Source: a virus | Strand: one strand, 5' to 3' | IMG/VR virus record: IMGVR_UViG_3300010354_000745 | Span: 1-22,324 of that record | DNA length: 22,324 bases | Shown: piece by piece, positions 13,367-19,800 of the stretch | How positions within the stretch are numbered: the stretch's first letter is position 1 | Layout: the number at the start of each line of letters is the position of its first letter | The notes under the pieces: model-generated | Seen by the model: only the letters and a program-made list of their open reading frames with translations | Databases searched by the model: none | Told to the model about the DNA's origin: nothing | Program-made: the position numbers and the translations under genes

Positions 13367-15435
13367 TATAGTCTTCCTACTGCTATTTCTATAATGCCTT
13401 CAACACCTTCAAAATTTTGAATAGCTTTACCTATTACCATGCCAGGTGTTGCATTATTCCATGGTCTTGCATAACCATTTCCTCCAGATACCATTAAGTC
13501 ACCCTTTTTAATATGACCTCTTACTTTAACAGGAACTCTACCTTGTAATGCAATAGGAACTGCATGTCCTGGACATCCAGCATTCATAACATATGCAGGA
13601 TCCGTACTGACTACACCTGCAACTCTAGTAGTACCATCTTGTGCTAATGTAACTTCTTTTTCACCGCCAAATTCTAATACAGTAGCAGGTTCGTATAGTT
13701 GATCTGCTTCATAATATTCAGCCAAGTCAGCATATGTAGCTTGTAAACGTGACCCTGCTGTTAGAACCCAATTACCAGTAATATTACCTAACGTTGTGTT
13801 AGCACCTGTACTTAGTTCTGTTGTAAGCATATTGCCAACAAAGTTTGTTGCTCCAATATTACCTACGTTTGCGTTTCCACTTACACTTAATGTTCCATTA
13901 ATGTTTGCACCAGTAGATGTGATTATAAGTTCAGTGGCGCCACCTGCAGCAGTGACTGAAATATTACCATTTGCCGTTATTGCAATATTACTATTACCGT
14001 TCTGAAGTAATCCACTATTAATTGTAGTAATGTTACCAGTTGTGATGATTGCTGTTGTAGTACCTAAGTTTCCAACGTTTGCATTACCACTTACTGATAA
14101 ACTTGTTAAAGTACCAACGCTTGTAATATTTGATTGTGCGCCCGTTGTAACAGTTCCTGCTGTTCCAGCAGTTGCAACACTCAAGTTAGCAACTTGAGTT
14201 GTTGATGTTACAACAAATGGAGCAGTACCAGTTACAATGTTAGATATTAATTGTGGTGCGGTAATATTAGCAGACGCCAATAATTGAGTTGTACCTAAGT
14301 TACCGACATTAGCATTTCCAGTTACACTTAATCGTGAGGAATTCAATAATCCTGTCGCAACATCAACGCTTAAATTTGCATTTGCAAATTCACTTACATT
14401 ACCTGTTAGTGCATTAGCTAACATTAAATAATGTGTACCTGTTGTTGCTGTAGTTATACTTATAAAATCTGTAACATTTGAATAAGCAACATTTAAGTTA
14501 CCTACACGTGTAGTACTAGTAACAACTAATGGTGAAGTTCCTGTTGCAACGTTAGATATCAATCTACTTGCAGTAACATTACTACTTACATTTAAATTAC
14601 CAGTTACATTACTTGTACCGGTAACATTAAGTGTTGAAGTTGTATTATTCCATGTAAAACTTGAGTCTCCGGCTGGGACACCTGCATAGTTATACTGTAC
14701 TGAAAATGTTGTGCCGGCTGCGCCTCCACCGCCCCCACCACTTCCCCCAACACTTGTAATAGCCCTACCATTTCCAGTATATGCTCCATATCCAGTGCCG
14801 TTAATTGGAATAGTCAATGCTGAATCACTATACAAACTAAACGTATTTGATGTAAGAACATTTGCAAAGTAACTGTTGCCGTTAAGTTGAGTCATGCCAC
14901 TGACGTTTGTGATTGTTACAACATCCCCGTCTGTAAAAAAGTTATCTGCACTTGTTGTTATAACAACAGGACTAGCTTGTGTAGCATTAGATATGTTAGC
15001 TGAAATAACTCCTTTAGGAGTCCAAGACAAGTTACCAGTACCATCAGTTTCTAATATATAACCAATAGCGCCACCACCAATTTTTAGTGTGCTTACGTTA
15101 CCCAAATGTATAGGACTACTGGCCCAATAGCTTGGTTCACCTGGATCAAGCGCATTGCCACCTCCATTTAACCAAGCATTTGAAGATTCATCATATACCA
15201 ATACTTGTCCGGTAACTGGACTTGAAATATTTAAATTCCCATAACTTCCAGTTAATTGACTGAAATCAATATTAGAGTATGAGGTTAATATTTCAATGTT
15301 TTCATTAGGTGTTGTTTTTCCTATAAACAGTCTTTTAGTATCTGAGGCCCAACCGAATTCAGCTTCATCAAGTTGCGGCAAATCAACTAAATTGCCAGAA
15401 CGAACTTGTATTTTTGATATTTGAATAATTGCCAT
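13366..15435 (-). CDS. Long tail-fibre/adhesin protein with repeats and C-terminal chaperone-like domain
   Basis: 689 residues. The N-terminus IQISKIQVRSGNLVDLPQLD then AEFGWASDTKRLFIGK (about 4-40) is the attachment-type head common in phage fibres. A Gly-rich linker GGSGGGGGGAAG followed by TTFSVQYN is also typical. The shaft repeats SGNANVGNLGTT-type units three times (roughly 14294-14331, 14060-14100 and 13853-13890). LISN-x-x-TGT-x-P-x-VVTSTT occurs twice (around 14521-14564 and 14211-14254). The last ~124 residues (from about 566: YADLAEYYEADQLYEPATV...GRVPVKVRGHIKKGDLMVSG) form a conserved C-terminal domain of marine phage fibres, resembling trimerising/self-cleaving chaperone domains. 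The likely role is host recognition. The late promoter lies in an inverted repeat just upstream; only a weak GAGA precedes the ATG. Confidence 0.87.
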   Translation of the reverse strand: MAIIQISKIQVRSGNLVDLPQLDEAEFGWASDTKRLFIGKTTPNENIEILTSYSNIDFSQLTGSYGNLNISSPVTGQVLVYDESSNAWLNGGGNALDPGEPSYWASSPIHLGNVSTLKIGGGAIGYILETDGTGNLSWTPKGVISANISNATQASPVVITTSADNFFTDGDVVTITNVSGMTQLNGNSYFANVLTSNTFSLYSDSALTIPINGTGYGAYTGNGRAITSVGGSGGGGGGAAGTTFSVQYNYAGVPAGDSSFTWNNTTSTLNVTGTSNVTGNLNVSSNVTASRLISNVATGTSPLVVTSTTRVGNLNVAYSNVTDFISITTATTGTHYLMLANALTGNVSEFANANLSVDVATGLLNSSRLSVTGNANVGNLGTTQLLASANITAPQLISNIVTGTAPFVVTSTTQVANLSVATAGTAGTVTTGAQSNITSVGTLTSLSVSGNANVGNLGTTTAIITTGNITTINSGLLQNGNSNIAITANGNISVTAAGGATELIITSTGANINGTLSVSGNANVGNIGATNFVGNMLTTELSTGANTTLGNITGNWVLTAGSRLQATYADLAEYYEADQLYEPATVLEFGGEKEVTLAQDGTTRVAGVVSTDPAYVMNAGCPGHAVPIALQGRVPVKVRGHIKKGDLMVSGGNGYARPWNNATPGMVIGKAIQNFEGVEGIIEIAVGRL

Positions 15436-15461
15436 AAGTGTAAATTCTCGGATTTACACTT
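15436..15461 (-). other. Inverted repeat abutting the tail-fibre start codon
   Basis: Perfect 10-base arms AAGTGTAAAT (15436-15445) and ATTTACACTT (15452-15461) with a 6-base loop. In minus-strand RNA the hairpin ends directly at the ATG (15435), with the weak GAGA site in the loop. Read-through RNA from the exonuclease gene would fold it; RNA from the late promoter would start inside the first arm. Confidence 0.68.
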
Positions 15462-15468
15462 ATTTATC
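15461..15468 (-). promoter_or_regulatory. T4-type late promoter for the tail fibre
   Basis: GATAAATA on the minus strand, one mismatch from TATAAATA. It touches the inverted repeat; the predicted start near 15455 would remove most of the first arm from the mRNA. Confidence 0.65.
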
Positions 15469-15469
15469 A

Positions 15470-16150
15470 CTATAGAAGGTAATACTGTTCAAGCCTACGG
15501 AACCACTTATCACTCCAGTTATCAAACTCATTACCTTCTATAATAAATTCTTGGTAGATATTATCAGCAGAACACATAAAAATAACACCTTTACGTATCT
15601 TTGTTCCGTGAACTTCATTGTGTGCATTAGCGTAGGCTGCTAACTGTATAAAGTAATCATCAATCCACTCACGTTTCTTGAGTTTATTAGTTTGTTTGTG
15701 GTCCATGATAGCTTCGCTATTGTCATGTACACCAACTAAGTCGGTAGTTCCTGCGTAAATTTTAGGAAAATATAATGATACTTCTGTGCCCCAAAATTCA
15801 TTACATTTACTTAATCCCTGATAGATTATACTTTCTGCCATTTTGTGACTTTGTATACTGTATGGATTAGAGCCAGGGGTACCTAACTTTCCTGTTTTAA
15901 TATAATCTTCGATCCATTTATGCATACGTGTACCACGACCTGCAGCCTCTGTGGTAATCTCTTGTGCTTTTTTATGACCCACTCTATTACGCCACTCGTT
16001 AAGTCTTTCGAGTTTTTCCTTTGGGGTAGTAGCTGAAAGTATAGTAGTTACGCTAGGTAGTTTCTCACCATCTGGTGTAGCGTATCTACGTTCTCCATTG
16101 ATTGTTTCCCTATTAATTGAAACATAATTAAATTTGTTTGGTATATACAT
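15470..16150 (-). CDS. PD-(D/E)XK exonuclease, RecB/Cas4-like
   Basis: 226 residues, the size of a single RecB-type nuclease domain. GRGTRMHKWIED (71-82, His77) is the usual N-terminal His motif. AGTTDLVG (133-140, D137) and IMDHKQTNK (149-156, D150 and K152) give the G-x-x-D...D-x-K active site. YFIQLAAYANAH (166-177, Q169 and Y173) is the Q-x-x-x-Y motif. Such phage enzymes digest DNA ends in replication, recombination or host DNA breakdown. The ATG overlaps the SGNH stop (TAATG), and the stop is 2 bases from the tail-fibre promoter. A DNA enzyme in a late unit with fibre genes is odd but is seen in crowded T4-like genomes. Confidence 0.87.
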   Translation of the reverse strand: MYIPNKFNYVSINRETINGERRYATPDGEKLPSVTTILSATTPKEKLERLNEWRNRVGHKKAQEITTEAAGRGTRMHKWIEDYIKTGKLGTPGSNPYSIQSHKMAESIIYQGLSKCNEFWGTEVSLYFPKIYAGTTDLVGVHDNSEAIMDHKQTNKLKKREWIDDYFIQLAAYANAHNEVHGTKIRKGVIFMCSADNIYQEFIIEGNEFDNWSDKWFRRLEQYYLL

Positions 16151-16926
16151 TAAGGTAGTATATCATCTTTTAATTTAAAATTACACCATTCTGGGAATTT
16201 TCTATGATATTTACTGGTTTTAATATAATCGTTTAATGTCAAAAATTTACTATTGTTGACAAACTCTAATTGAGGGTATACTTCTTTAATTTTATTGCTT
16301 ATAGTTTTATTCAGTGCATTTTGTCCATCTATATCATCATGACCGCAAGGTAATTTTGGCAATGCCCCTGTTAAATGACATAATGATCCCATGTCAAATT
16401 TATTTTGACTAAATCCATACATAGTGGGGAAATTCATCTTTACTTTATCTTTTTTCTCACACGGACCATCTGACCCATCATAATCAAACATAAGAAAAGG
16501 AATATTTAAGTTTTCAAATAAATTTATTAAACTTAATTTATATAGAATTGTACGTCTAATAAAATCTTCATCATTCCAGTTATCTAATAATGCCTTTTGA
16601 TTATTATTCCATTTTTGAACGTCTGTATCAGGATAAGTAACAAATATATAATCAAGTTCCTTATTTAACCAGGATTCTTTCCTCCATTTTTGTGACCATT
16701 CAATTATTACAAGTGGTTTATATTGATCTACTGATAAATTTTCATAAATGTATTCATATGTTCTTCTATGGATGCTATCGTTACCAACTCCCGGTATACC
16801 TAAATTTACAACAGGACAATTAAAGTTATTAGCTATTTGTGCAGGCCAACCATCAACAATCATGTTTGGTAAACCTTGACAATATGTATAACTACAACCG
16901 TTCGTTACAATATGAGAAATTTTCAT
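16150..16926 (-). CDS. SGNH/GDSL-like hydrolase family protein
   Basis: 258 residues from the ATG at 16926, chosen because it directly follows the IscA-like stop (TGAGATG). The frame also opens at an upstream TTG (16989) inside that gene. The opening KISHIVTNGCSYTYCQGL matches block I of SGNH-type proteins with Ser in GCSYT. NLGIPGVGNDSIHRR is the glycine/asparagine block, VIIEWSQKWRKES a core strand, and GHDDIDGQNAL near residue 216 supplies the late Asp/His. Members act on esters and acyl groups of glycans or lipids. In marine phages this subfamily is common but uncharacterised, so substrate and activity are unknown. It is one-base-coupled to the exonuclease downstream. It could modify host surface glycans or fibre-linked sugars (inference). 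Confidence 0.75.
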   Translation of the reverse strand: MKISHIVTNGCSYTYCQGLPNMIVDGWPAQIANNFNCPVVNLGIPGVGNDSIHRRTYEYIYENLSVDQYKPLVIIEWSQKWRKESWLNKELDYIFVTYPDTDVQKWNNNQKALLDNWNDEDFIRRTILYKLSLINLFENLNIPFLMFDYDGSDGPCEKKDKVKMNFPTMYGFSQNKFDMGSLCHLTGALPKLPCGHDDIDGQNALNKTISNKIKEVYPQLEFVNNSKFLTLNDYIKTSKYHRKFPEWCNFKLKDDILP

Positions 16927-16927
16927 C

Positions 16928-17248
16928 TCAAACTCTGAAACTTTCTCCGCAACCACAACGGTCACGTTCATTGGGGTTTTTAAATTCAAACCCTTCGTTT
17001 AATCCGTTGCGTACAAAATCAATTGTCATACCTTGAACGTAAGCACAACTTTTTGGATCAACATAAATTGTGCAATCATCACAATCAATTAAAATGTCAT
17101 CATTATTTTGTTTGTCAACGTATTCAAGGACATAAGCTAAACCAGAGCAGCCTGTAGTTTTTACGCCTACTCTAATTCCTATTCCTTTGCCTCTTTTTGC
17201 AAGAGTTTGTTTTACTTTACGTTTTGCAATATCTGTAATATTAATCAT
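16928..17248 (-). CDS. A-type iron-sulfur carrier (IscA/SufA/ErpA-like)
   Basis: 106 residues, the full length of the family. Three ligand cysteines are in the canonical places: C34 in TTGCSGLAYVL and C98/C100 in the terminal RCGCGESF. A-type carriers receive Fe-S clusters or iron and pass them to apo-proteins. This is a viral auxiliary gene known from marine phages. The start overlaps the upstream 109-aa gene by ATGA, and the SGNH gene follows at once. The unit starts at a late promoter (18353), implying synthesis during virion assembly rather than early infection. The client protein is unknown. Confidence 0.93.
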   Translation of the reverse strand: MINITDIAKRKVKQTLAKRGKGIGIRVGVKTTGCSGLAYVLEYVDKQNNDDILIDCDDCTIYVDPKSCAYVQGMTIDFVRNGLNEGFEFKNPNERDRCGCGESFRV

Positions 17249-17574
17249 TTCATCGCATTTTTAGCCATTTGTTGAACGACTTGTTGGCTTTGATTTTGAT
17301 CCGGTGTTGGTAGTTCGGGTTGATCTAGGCCTTTAAATGTTACAACATCGTTTTCAATATTACTTATGACTTTACTCAGTGGAGGTTTTTTTACCATGTC
17401 GTAAATGTCAGGTTCGCCGACGTAGACTCGGTTAGCAGCTAAAAAGTTTAGCAACTGTTCCAATGTCCATTCACCCTGAATTTTTTTATTATCTATGTCT
17501 GACTTAAGTTGATTACTTAATACAACAAGTTTAGAAATTATCGGGTCTTTACCAGCGAACTCATAAAGTCGCAT
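17245..17574 (-). CDS. Conserved-looking marine phage protein, unknown
   Basis: 109 residues, unknown function. The N-terminal two thirds look like a compact helical domain (SKLVVLSNQLKSDIDNK, then WTLEQLLNFLAANRVYV, then IYDMVKKPPLSKVISNI). The C-terminal tail is a Pro/Gln-rich linker ending in QQVVQQMAKNAMK. No catalytic motif or membrane segment is seen. The ATG follows the 248-aa gene after 4 bases, with AAGG upstream, and the stop overlaps the IscA-like ATG by ATGA. The tight coupling suggests it is made in step with the Fe-S carrier. Confidence 0.75.
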   Translation of the reverse strand: MRLYEFAGKDPIISKLVVLSNQLKSDIDNKKIQGEWTLEQLLNFLAANRVYVGEPDIYDMVKKPPLSKVISNIENDVVTFKGLDQPELPTPDQNQSQQVVQQMAKNAMK

Positions 17575-17578
17575 GGTA

Positions 17579-18325
17579 TTACCTTTTACTTCTACCTACG
17601 CCACCGACTGGTTCTGCTTCTGGTTCTTCTGCTGGCATTGCTGGCCCTGCTGCCGGAGCTGCTGGCATTGCTGCACCTGCACCCATCTCTGCTGCGCCGG
17701 CTCCCATTTCTGCTGCACCTGCACCCATCTCTGCTGCGCCTGCTGCCATTTCTTGACCACCTTGTGCAAATGCATTAGCTGGGCCGCCTTGACCTGTGAT
17801 ACCACCTAATGCACCCTGTAAACCACCACGTGCCGCTGTAATAGCTGCTTGTAACTGTGTTAATGCTTCTGTGGCAGATTGACTAAATGCTTGACTGGAT
17901 TCTTCACCCATTTCATTAGCAATGCTTGTAGTTAGAGCAGGAAGTTCTTTAACTAACATGTCACTAACTTCTTCAAGCATTTTTTGTGTACTATCAACCA
18001 AATCTTGTGCTGCTAACACAACTTGAGATTTTTCAACTTCTTCATTCTCAAGTACAATTCTAGTCCTAGGTCTAGATTTTAAATCTTGATAATGATGTGA
18101 TAGTGCTTGTTCCATAAAAACTAATTTCATATATGCAGGCGTTGCTTGATTTTGATAAAAGTTTTTACTTTCTTTTGCTTCACGCATTAAGCCACGAATT
18201 TTATTTAACATGGTTACTGTATCAACCGTACCCATTTTGTCCACATTAAATGGAACCTCATAATTCTGAGATAATGCTTTTTTAGCTGTGATAACTGGAG
18301 AGCTATCTAAATCTGTTAGTTTCAT
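17579..18325 (-). CDS. Helical protein with EMGAGAA repeats, unknown, probably virion-related
   Basis: 248 residues, unknown. Residues 1-150 are charged and helical (AYMKLVFMEQALSHHYQDL, VVLAAQDLVDSTQKMLEEV). A Gly/Ala/Gln-rich stretch follows, then four exact-length heptads of the type E-M-x-A-G-A-A (17669-17752), and finally a Pro/Ala/Glu-rich tail ending GRSKR. Long helices plus a low-complexity tail are compatible with an internal head or scaffold-type protein, but I cannot name it. It is first in a late unit: the late box at 18353-18360 and AGGAT 9 bases before the ATG. The fibre and Fe-S carrier genes lie downstream. Confidence 0.72.
   Translation of the reverse strand: MKLTDLDSSPVITAKKALSQNYEVPFNVDKMGTVDTVTMLNKIRGLMREAKESKNFYQNQATPAYMKLVFMEQALSHHYQDLKSRPRTRIVLENEEVEKSQVVLAAQDLVDSTQKMLEEVSDMLVKELPALTTSIANEMGEESSQAFSQSATEALTQLQAAITAARGGLQGALGGITGQGGPANAFAQGGQEMAAGAAEMGAGAAEMGAGAAEMGAGAAMPAAPAAGPAMPAEEPEAEPVGGVGRSKR
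17669..17752 (-). repeat. Four 21-bp in-frame tandem repeats (EMxAGAA)
   Basis: The GAAATG/GAGATG codon pairs recur every 21 bases (17747, 17726, 17705 and 17684). They encode four copies of a heptapeptide E-M-[AG]-A-G-A-A with silent third-base differences. Confidence 0.85.
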
Positions 18326-18352
18326 AGTTAAGATCCTGTAACTTATATCTAT

Positions 18353-18360
18353 TATTTATC
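18353..18360 (-). promoter_or_regulatory. T4-type late promoter for the 248-aa/IscA/fibre unit
   Basis: GATAAATA on the minus strand, overlapping the stop codon of the upstream 162-aa gene. The predicted start near 18347 gives a leader of about 22 bases with AGGAT before the ATG at 18325. Confidence 0.62.
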
Positions 18361-18844
18361 TTTGATGGCTTAATAATTTGGATTTATCAAATAAACCATT
18401 TTGATAGTTTTTATATTCTGTGATAAAATAATTTAATTCGGATATAAAATTTCGTTTTTTTTCTTTATTATTTGAGAGTTTAGACAAGTAAATTATTGCA
18501 TTACTTGGGTCTTTGGTCTTTTTAAGTAATTTGGCTTGAATTTGTATTTCTGTATCCATACTATAAACTAATCTATCCAACTGTTGCAACCTTGATGCTT
18601 TATTATAAAGTTTTCTTTTATCAAAACTGCACCACGCAATCGCATTAGTCAATTTATAAAAAATTTGTTCAGTATAGGTTGTGTCAACATTTACTTTATA
18701 AACACCATCAACTGTTTTTATTACTTTATACTTACCGTACAAATTAAATGATCCGTCTATATCTTGATAGATTATAATATCACGTAGTTCATCTATGTAT
18801 TCTTGAGATATAACTTTTTCAAGTTTTAACAAATTCTTATCCAT
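18356..18844 (-). CDS. Charged helical protein, unknown
   Basis: 162 residues, not recognised. The N-terminal ~65 residues look like a small beta-rich domain (GSFNLYGKYKVIKTVDGVYKVNV). The rest is strongly helical and Lys-rich (KRKLYNKASRLQQLDRLVYSM, AKLLKKTKDPSNAIIYLSKL). No cysteine clusters, membrane segment or enzyme motif are visible. The start overlaps the end of the preceding 148-aa gene by 8 bases, with GAGG 9 bases before the ATG. The two probably act together. The stop codon lies in the next late promoter. Confidence 0.75.
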   Translation of the reverse strand: MDKNLLKLEKVISQEYIDELRDIIIYQDIDGSFNLYGKYKVIKTVDGVYKVNVDTTYTEQIFYKLTNAIAWCSFDKRKLYNKASRLQQLDRLVYSMDTEIQIQAKLLKKTKDPSNAIIYLSKLSNNKEKKRNFISELNYFITEYKNYQNGLFDKSKLLSHQR

Positions 18845-19283
18845 TATTTAAAACCTCAAAATATATATTTTTAAGTTCCTCAGTAGTATCCAACACATTA
18901 TCTAGCTTCCCCCATTCAGTTCCACATTTAATCATTGGAACATTATGACAATCTGAATATAGTGCTCCTAACTCTGAAATACCATCATTAAAAACGCTAC
19001 CGTGCTGGACAACAAAATCAAATGTCCAACAGTTTACTTCTTGTTCATCTTCGTATAAAAAACCAAAATTGCGAAAATCGTCAAATAATATTTGAATTTT
19101 TTTAGGACTTTTCAATATGTCCGGTTGACTACGCAAGGAAATAGCTTGCAATATAGTATCAAAATTACTTTGCGTATTTCTTTTGTATGTCCAATCATTT
19201 TCTTGATTTATAGGTCTTTGGCGATTTAATACGCCTGTTTGCGTAATATCATATAAAGTATAGCAAGATATTATATAGCTCAT
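18837..19283 (-). CDS. Unknown protein, leaderless late gene
   Basis: 148 residues, not recognised. It is a mixed alpha/beta protein with notable segments ISCYTLYDITQTGVLNRQRP at the N-terminus and KIQILFDDFRNFGFLYEDEQ and WTFDFVVQHGSVF in the middle. The cysteines are not arranged as a zinc site. It has no Shine-Dalgarno. A perfect late TATAAATA lies 5 bases before the ATG, so the mRNA should start at the A of the ATG. It is translationally overlapped with the 162-aa gene downstream. A strong terminator separates it from the small virion-type gene upstream. Confidence 0.75.
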   Translation of the reverse strand: MSYIISCYTLYDITQTGVLNRQRPINQENDWTYKRNTQSNFDTILQAISLRSQPDILKSPKKIQILFDDFRNFGFLYEDEQEVNCWTFDFVVQHGSVFNDGISELGALYSDCHNVPMIKCGTEWGKLDNVLDTTEELKNIYFEVLNNG

Positions 19284-19288
19284 AGAGC

Positions 19289-19296
19289 TATTTATA
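19289..19296 (-). promoter_or_regulatory. T4-type late promoter, leaderless arrangement
   Basis: Perfect TATAAATA on the minus strand, exactly 5 bases (GCTCT) before the ATG at 19283. The expected start, 6 bases after the box, is the A of the ATG. It lies 7 bases after the strong terminator at 19304-19330. Confidence 0.7.
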
Positions 19297-19303
19297 GAGG
19301 TAA

Positions 19304-19330
19304 AAAAAGCCCGATAAAATCGGGCTTTTT
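19304..19330. terminator. Strong intrinsic terminator after the small virion-type gene
   Basis: Perfect 12-base arms 19304-19315 and 19319-19330 (A5-GCCCGAT / ATCGGGC-T5) with a 3-base loop and an extended T run on the minus strand. It ends the 121-aa gene transcript and insulates it from the late promoter at 19289. Confidence 0.92.
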
Positions 19331-19345
19331 ATGAACAAGTTTAAA

Positions 19346-19711
19346 TTAACCTGTGAATGTTGCACTAGCAGCAACTGTACATGCTTCAACAGCAGCAGTT
19401 AACGCTGTGTCTAGAGATGTTGTTGTCCATGCACCAACTGGATATACAGCAACAGCTAATGTGTCGTTTGTGTCGTCTGTATATTCATACATGTAAATTG
19501 TAGCTAATTGCTGAATTGTCTGAACTGCTGTGTTCAACTGTGTTGTTGTCAATGCACCTGTGAAAGTGATTGTGAAAAAGTCTAATTTAGGACCTTGTGG
19601 TTGAACTGTAGCACCAGAAACAACTGCGTTTACACCGTTGTTTGTGTAATCAAAACTGTCAAAGTTTTGTACTGGTTGATAGTCACCGTTAACTCTTGTA
19701 AATTGTGCCAT
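19346..19711 (-). CDS. Small virion-type protein, single-gene late unit
   Basis: 121 residues with few charges, rich in Thr, Ala and Val. Features: an N-terminal strand region (YQPVQNFDSFDY), then LDFFTITFTGALTTTQLNTAV, then IYMYEYTDDTNDTLAVAVYPVGAW and a Thr/Ala-rich end. I recall similar small proteins in marine T4-like phages but no proven function. It is isolated as its own unit: a late box (19757), a 5' hairpin, AAGGAA 8 bases before the ATG, and a 12-bp terminator after the stop. That is how very abundant virion or decoration proteins are organised, so a capsid or tail-surface role is inferred. Confidence 0.75.
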   Translation of the reverse strand: MAQFTRVNGDYQPVQNFDSFDYTNNGVNAVVSGATVQPQGPKLDFFTITFTGALTTTQLNTAVQTIQQLATIYMYEYTDDTNDTLAVAVYPVGAWTTTSLDTALTAAVEACTVAASATFTG

Positions 19712-19733
19712 TTTAAAATTCCTTTAATAAGTT

Positions 19734-19750
19734 TGAAGCCTACTGCTTCA
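19734..19750 (-). other. 5' leader hairpin of the small virion-type gene
   Basis: TGAAGC (19734-19739) pairs with GCTTCA (19745-19750) across a 5-base loop. The predicted late start (about 19751) puts this hairpin at the extreme 5' end of the mRNA, upstream of AAGGAA and the ATG at 19711. Confidence 0.6.
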
Positions 19751-19756
19751 TACACT

Positions 19757-19764
19757 TATTTATT
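19757..19764 (-). promoter_or_regulatory. Late-promoter variant for the small virion-type gene
   Basis: AATAAATA on the minus strand, one mismatch from TATAAATA, followed immediately by the leader hairpin. It lies between the stop of the KWDG protein gene and the 121-aa gene. Confidence 0.58.
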
Positions 19765-19800
19765 CCATTTTAAAAAAAACTTGGTTTAGTGCGTAAAAAA

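Noticed and set aside
13366-15435. Fibre shaft repeats as a site of recombination or diversity-generating retroelement target
   Set aside because: The repeats are diverged and structural. No template repeat or reverse transcriptase is present in the window.
17573-17809. Cys/Trp-rich 78-residue plus-strand frame
   Set aside because: It is the antisense reading of the GCx repeats in the 248-aa gene; the CxxCW pattern is a repeat artefact, not a zinc protein.
19765-19800. Terminator after the KWDG gene
   Set aside because: Only a 4-bp AAAC/GTTT stem with a T run; too weak to call.
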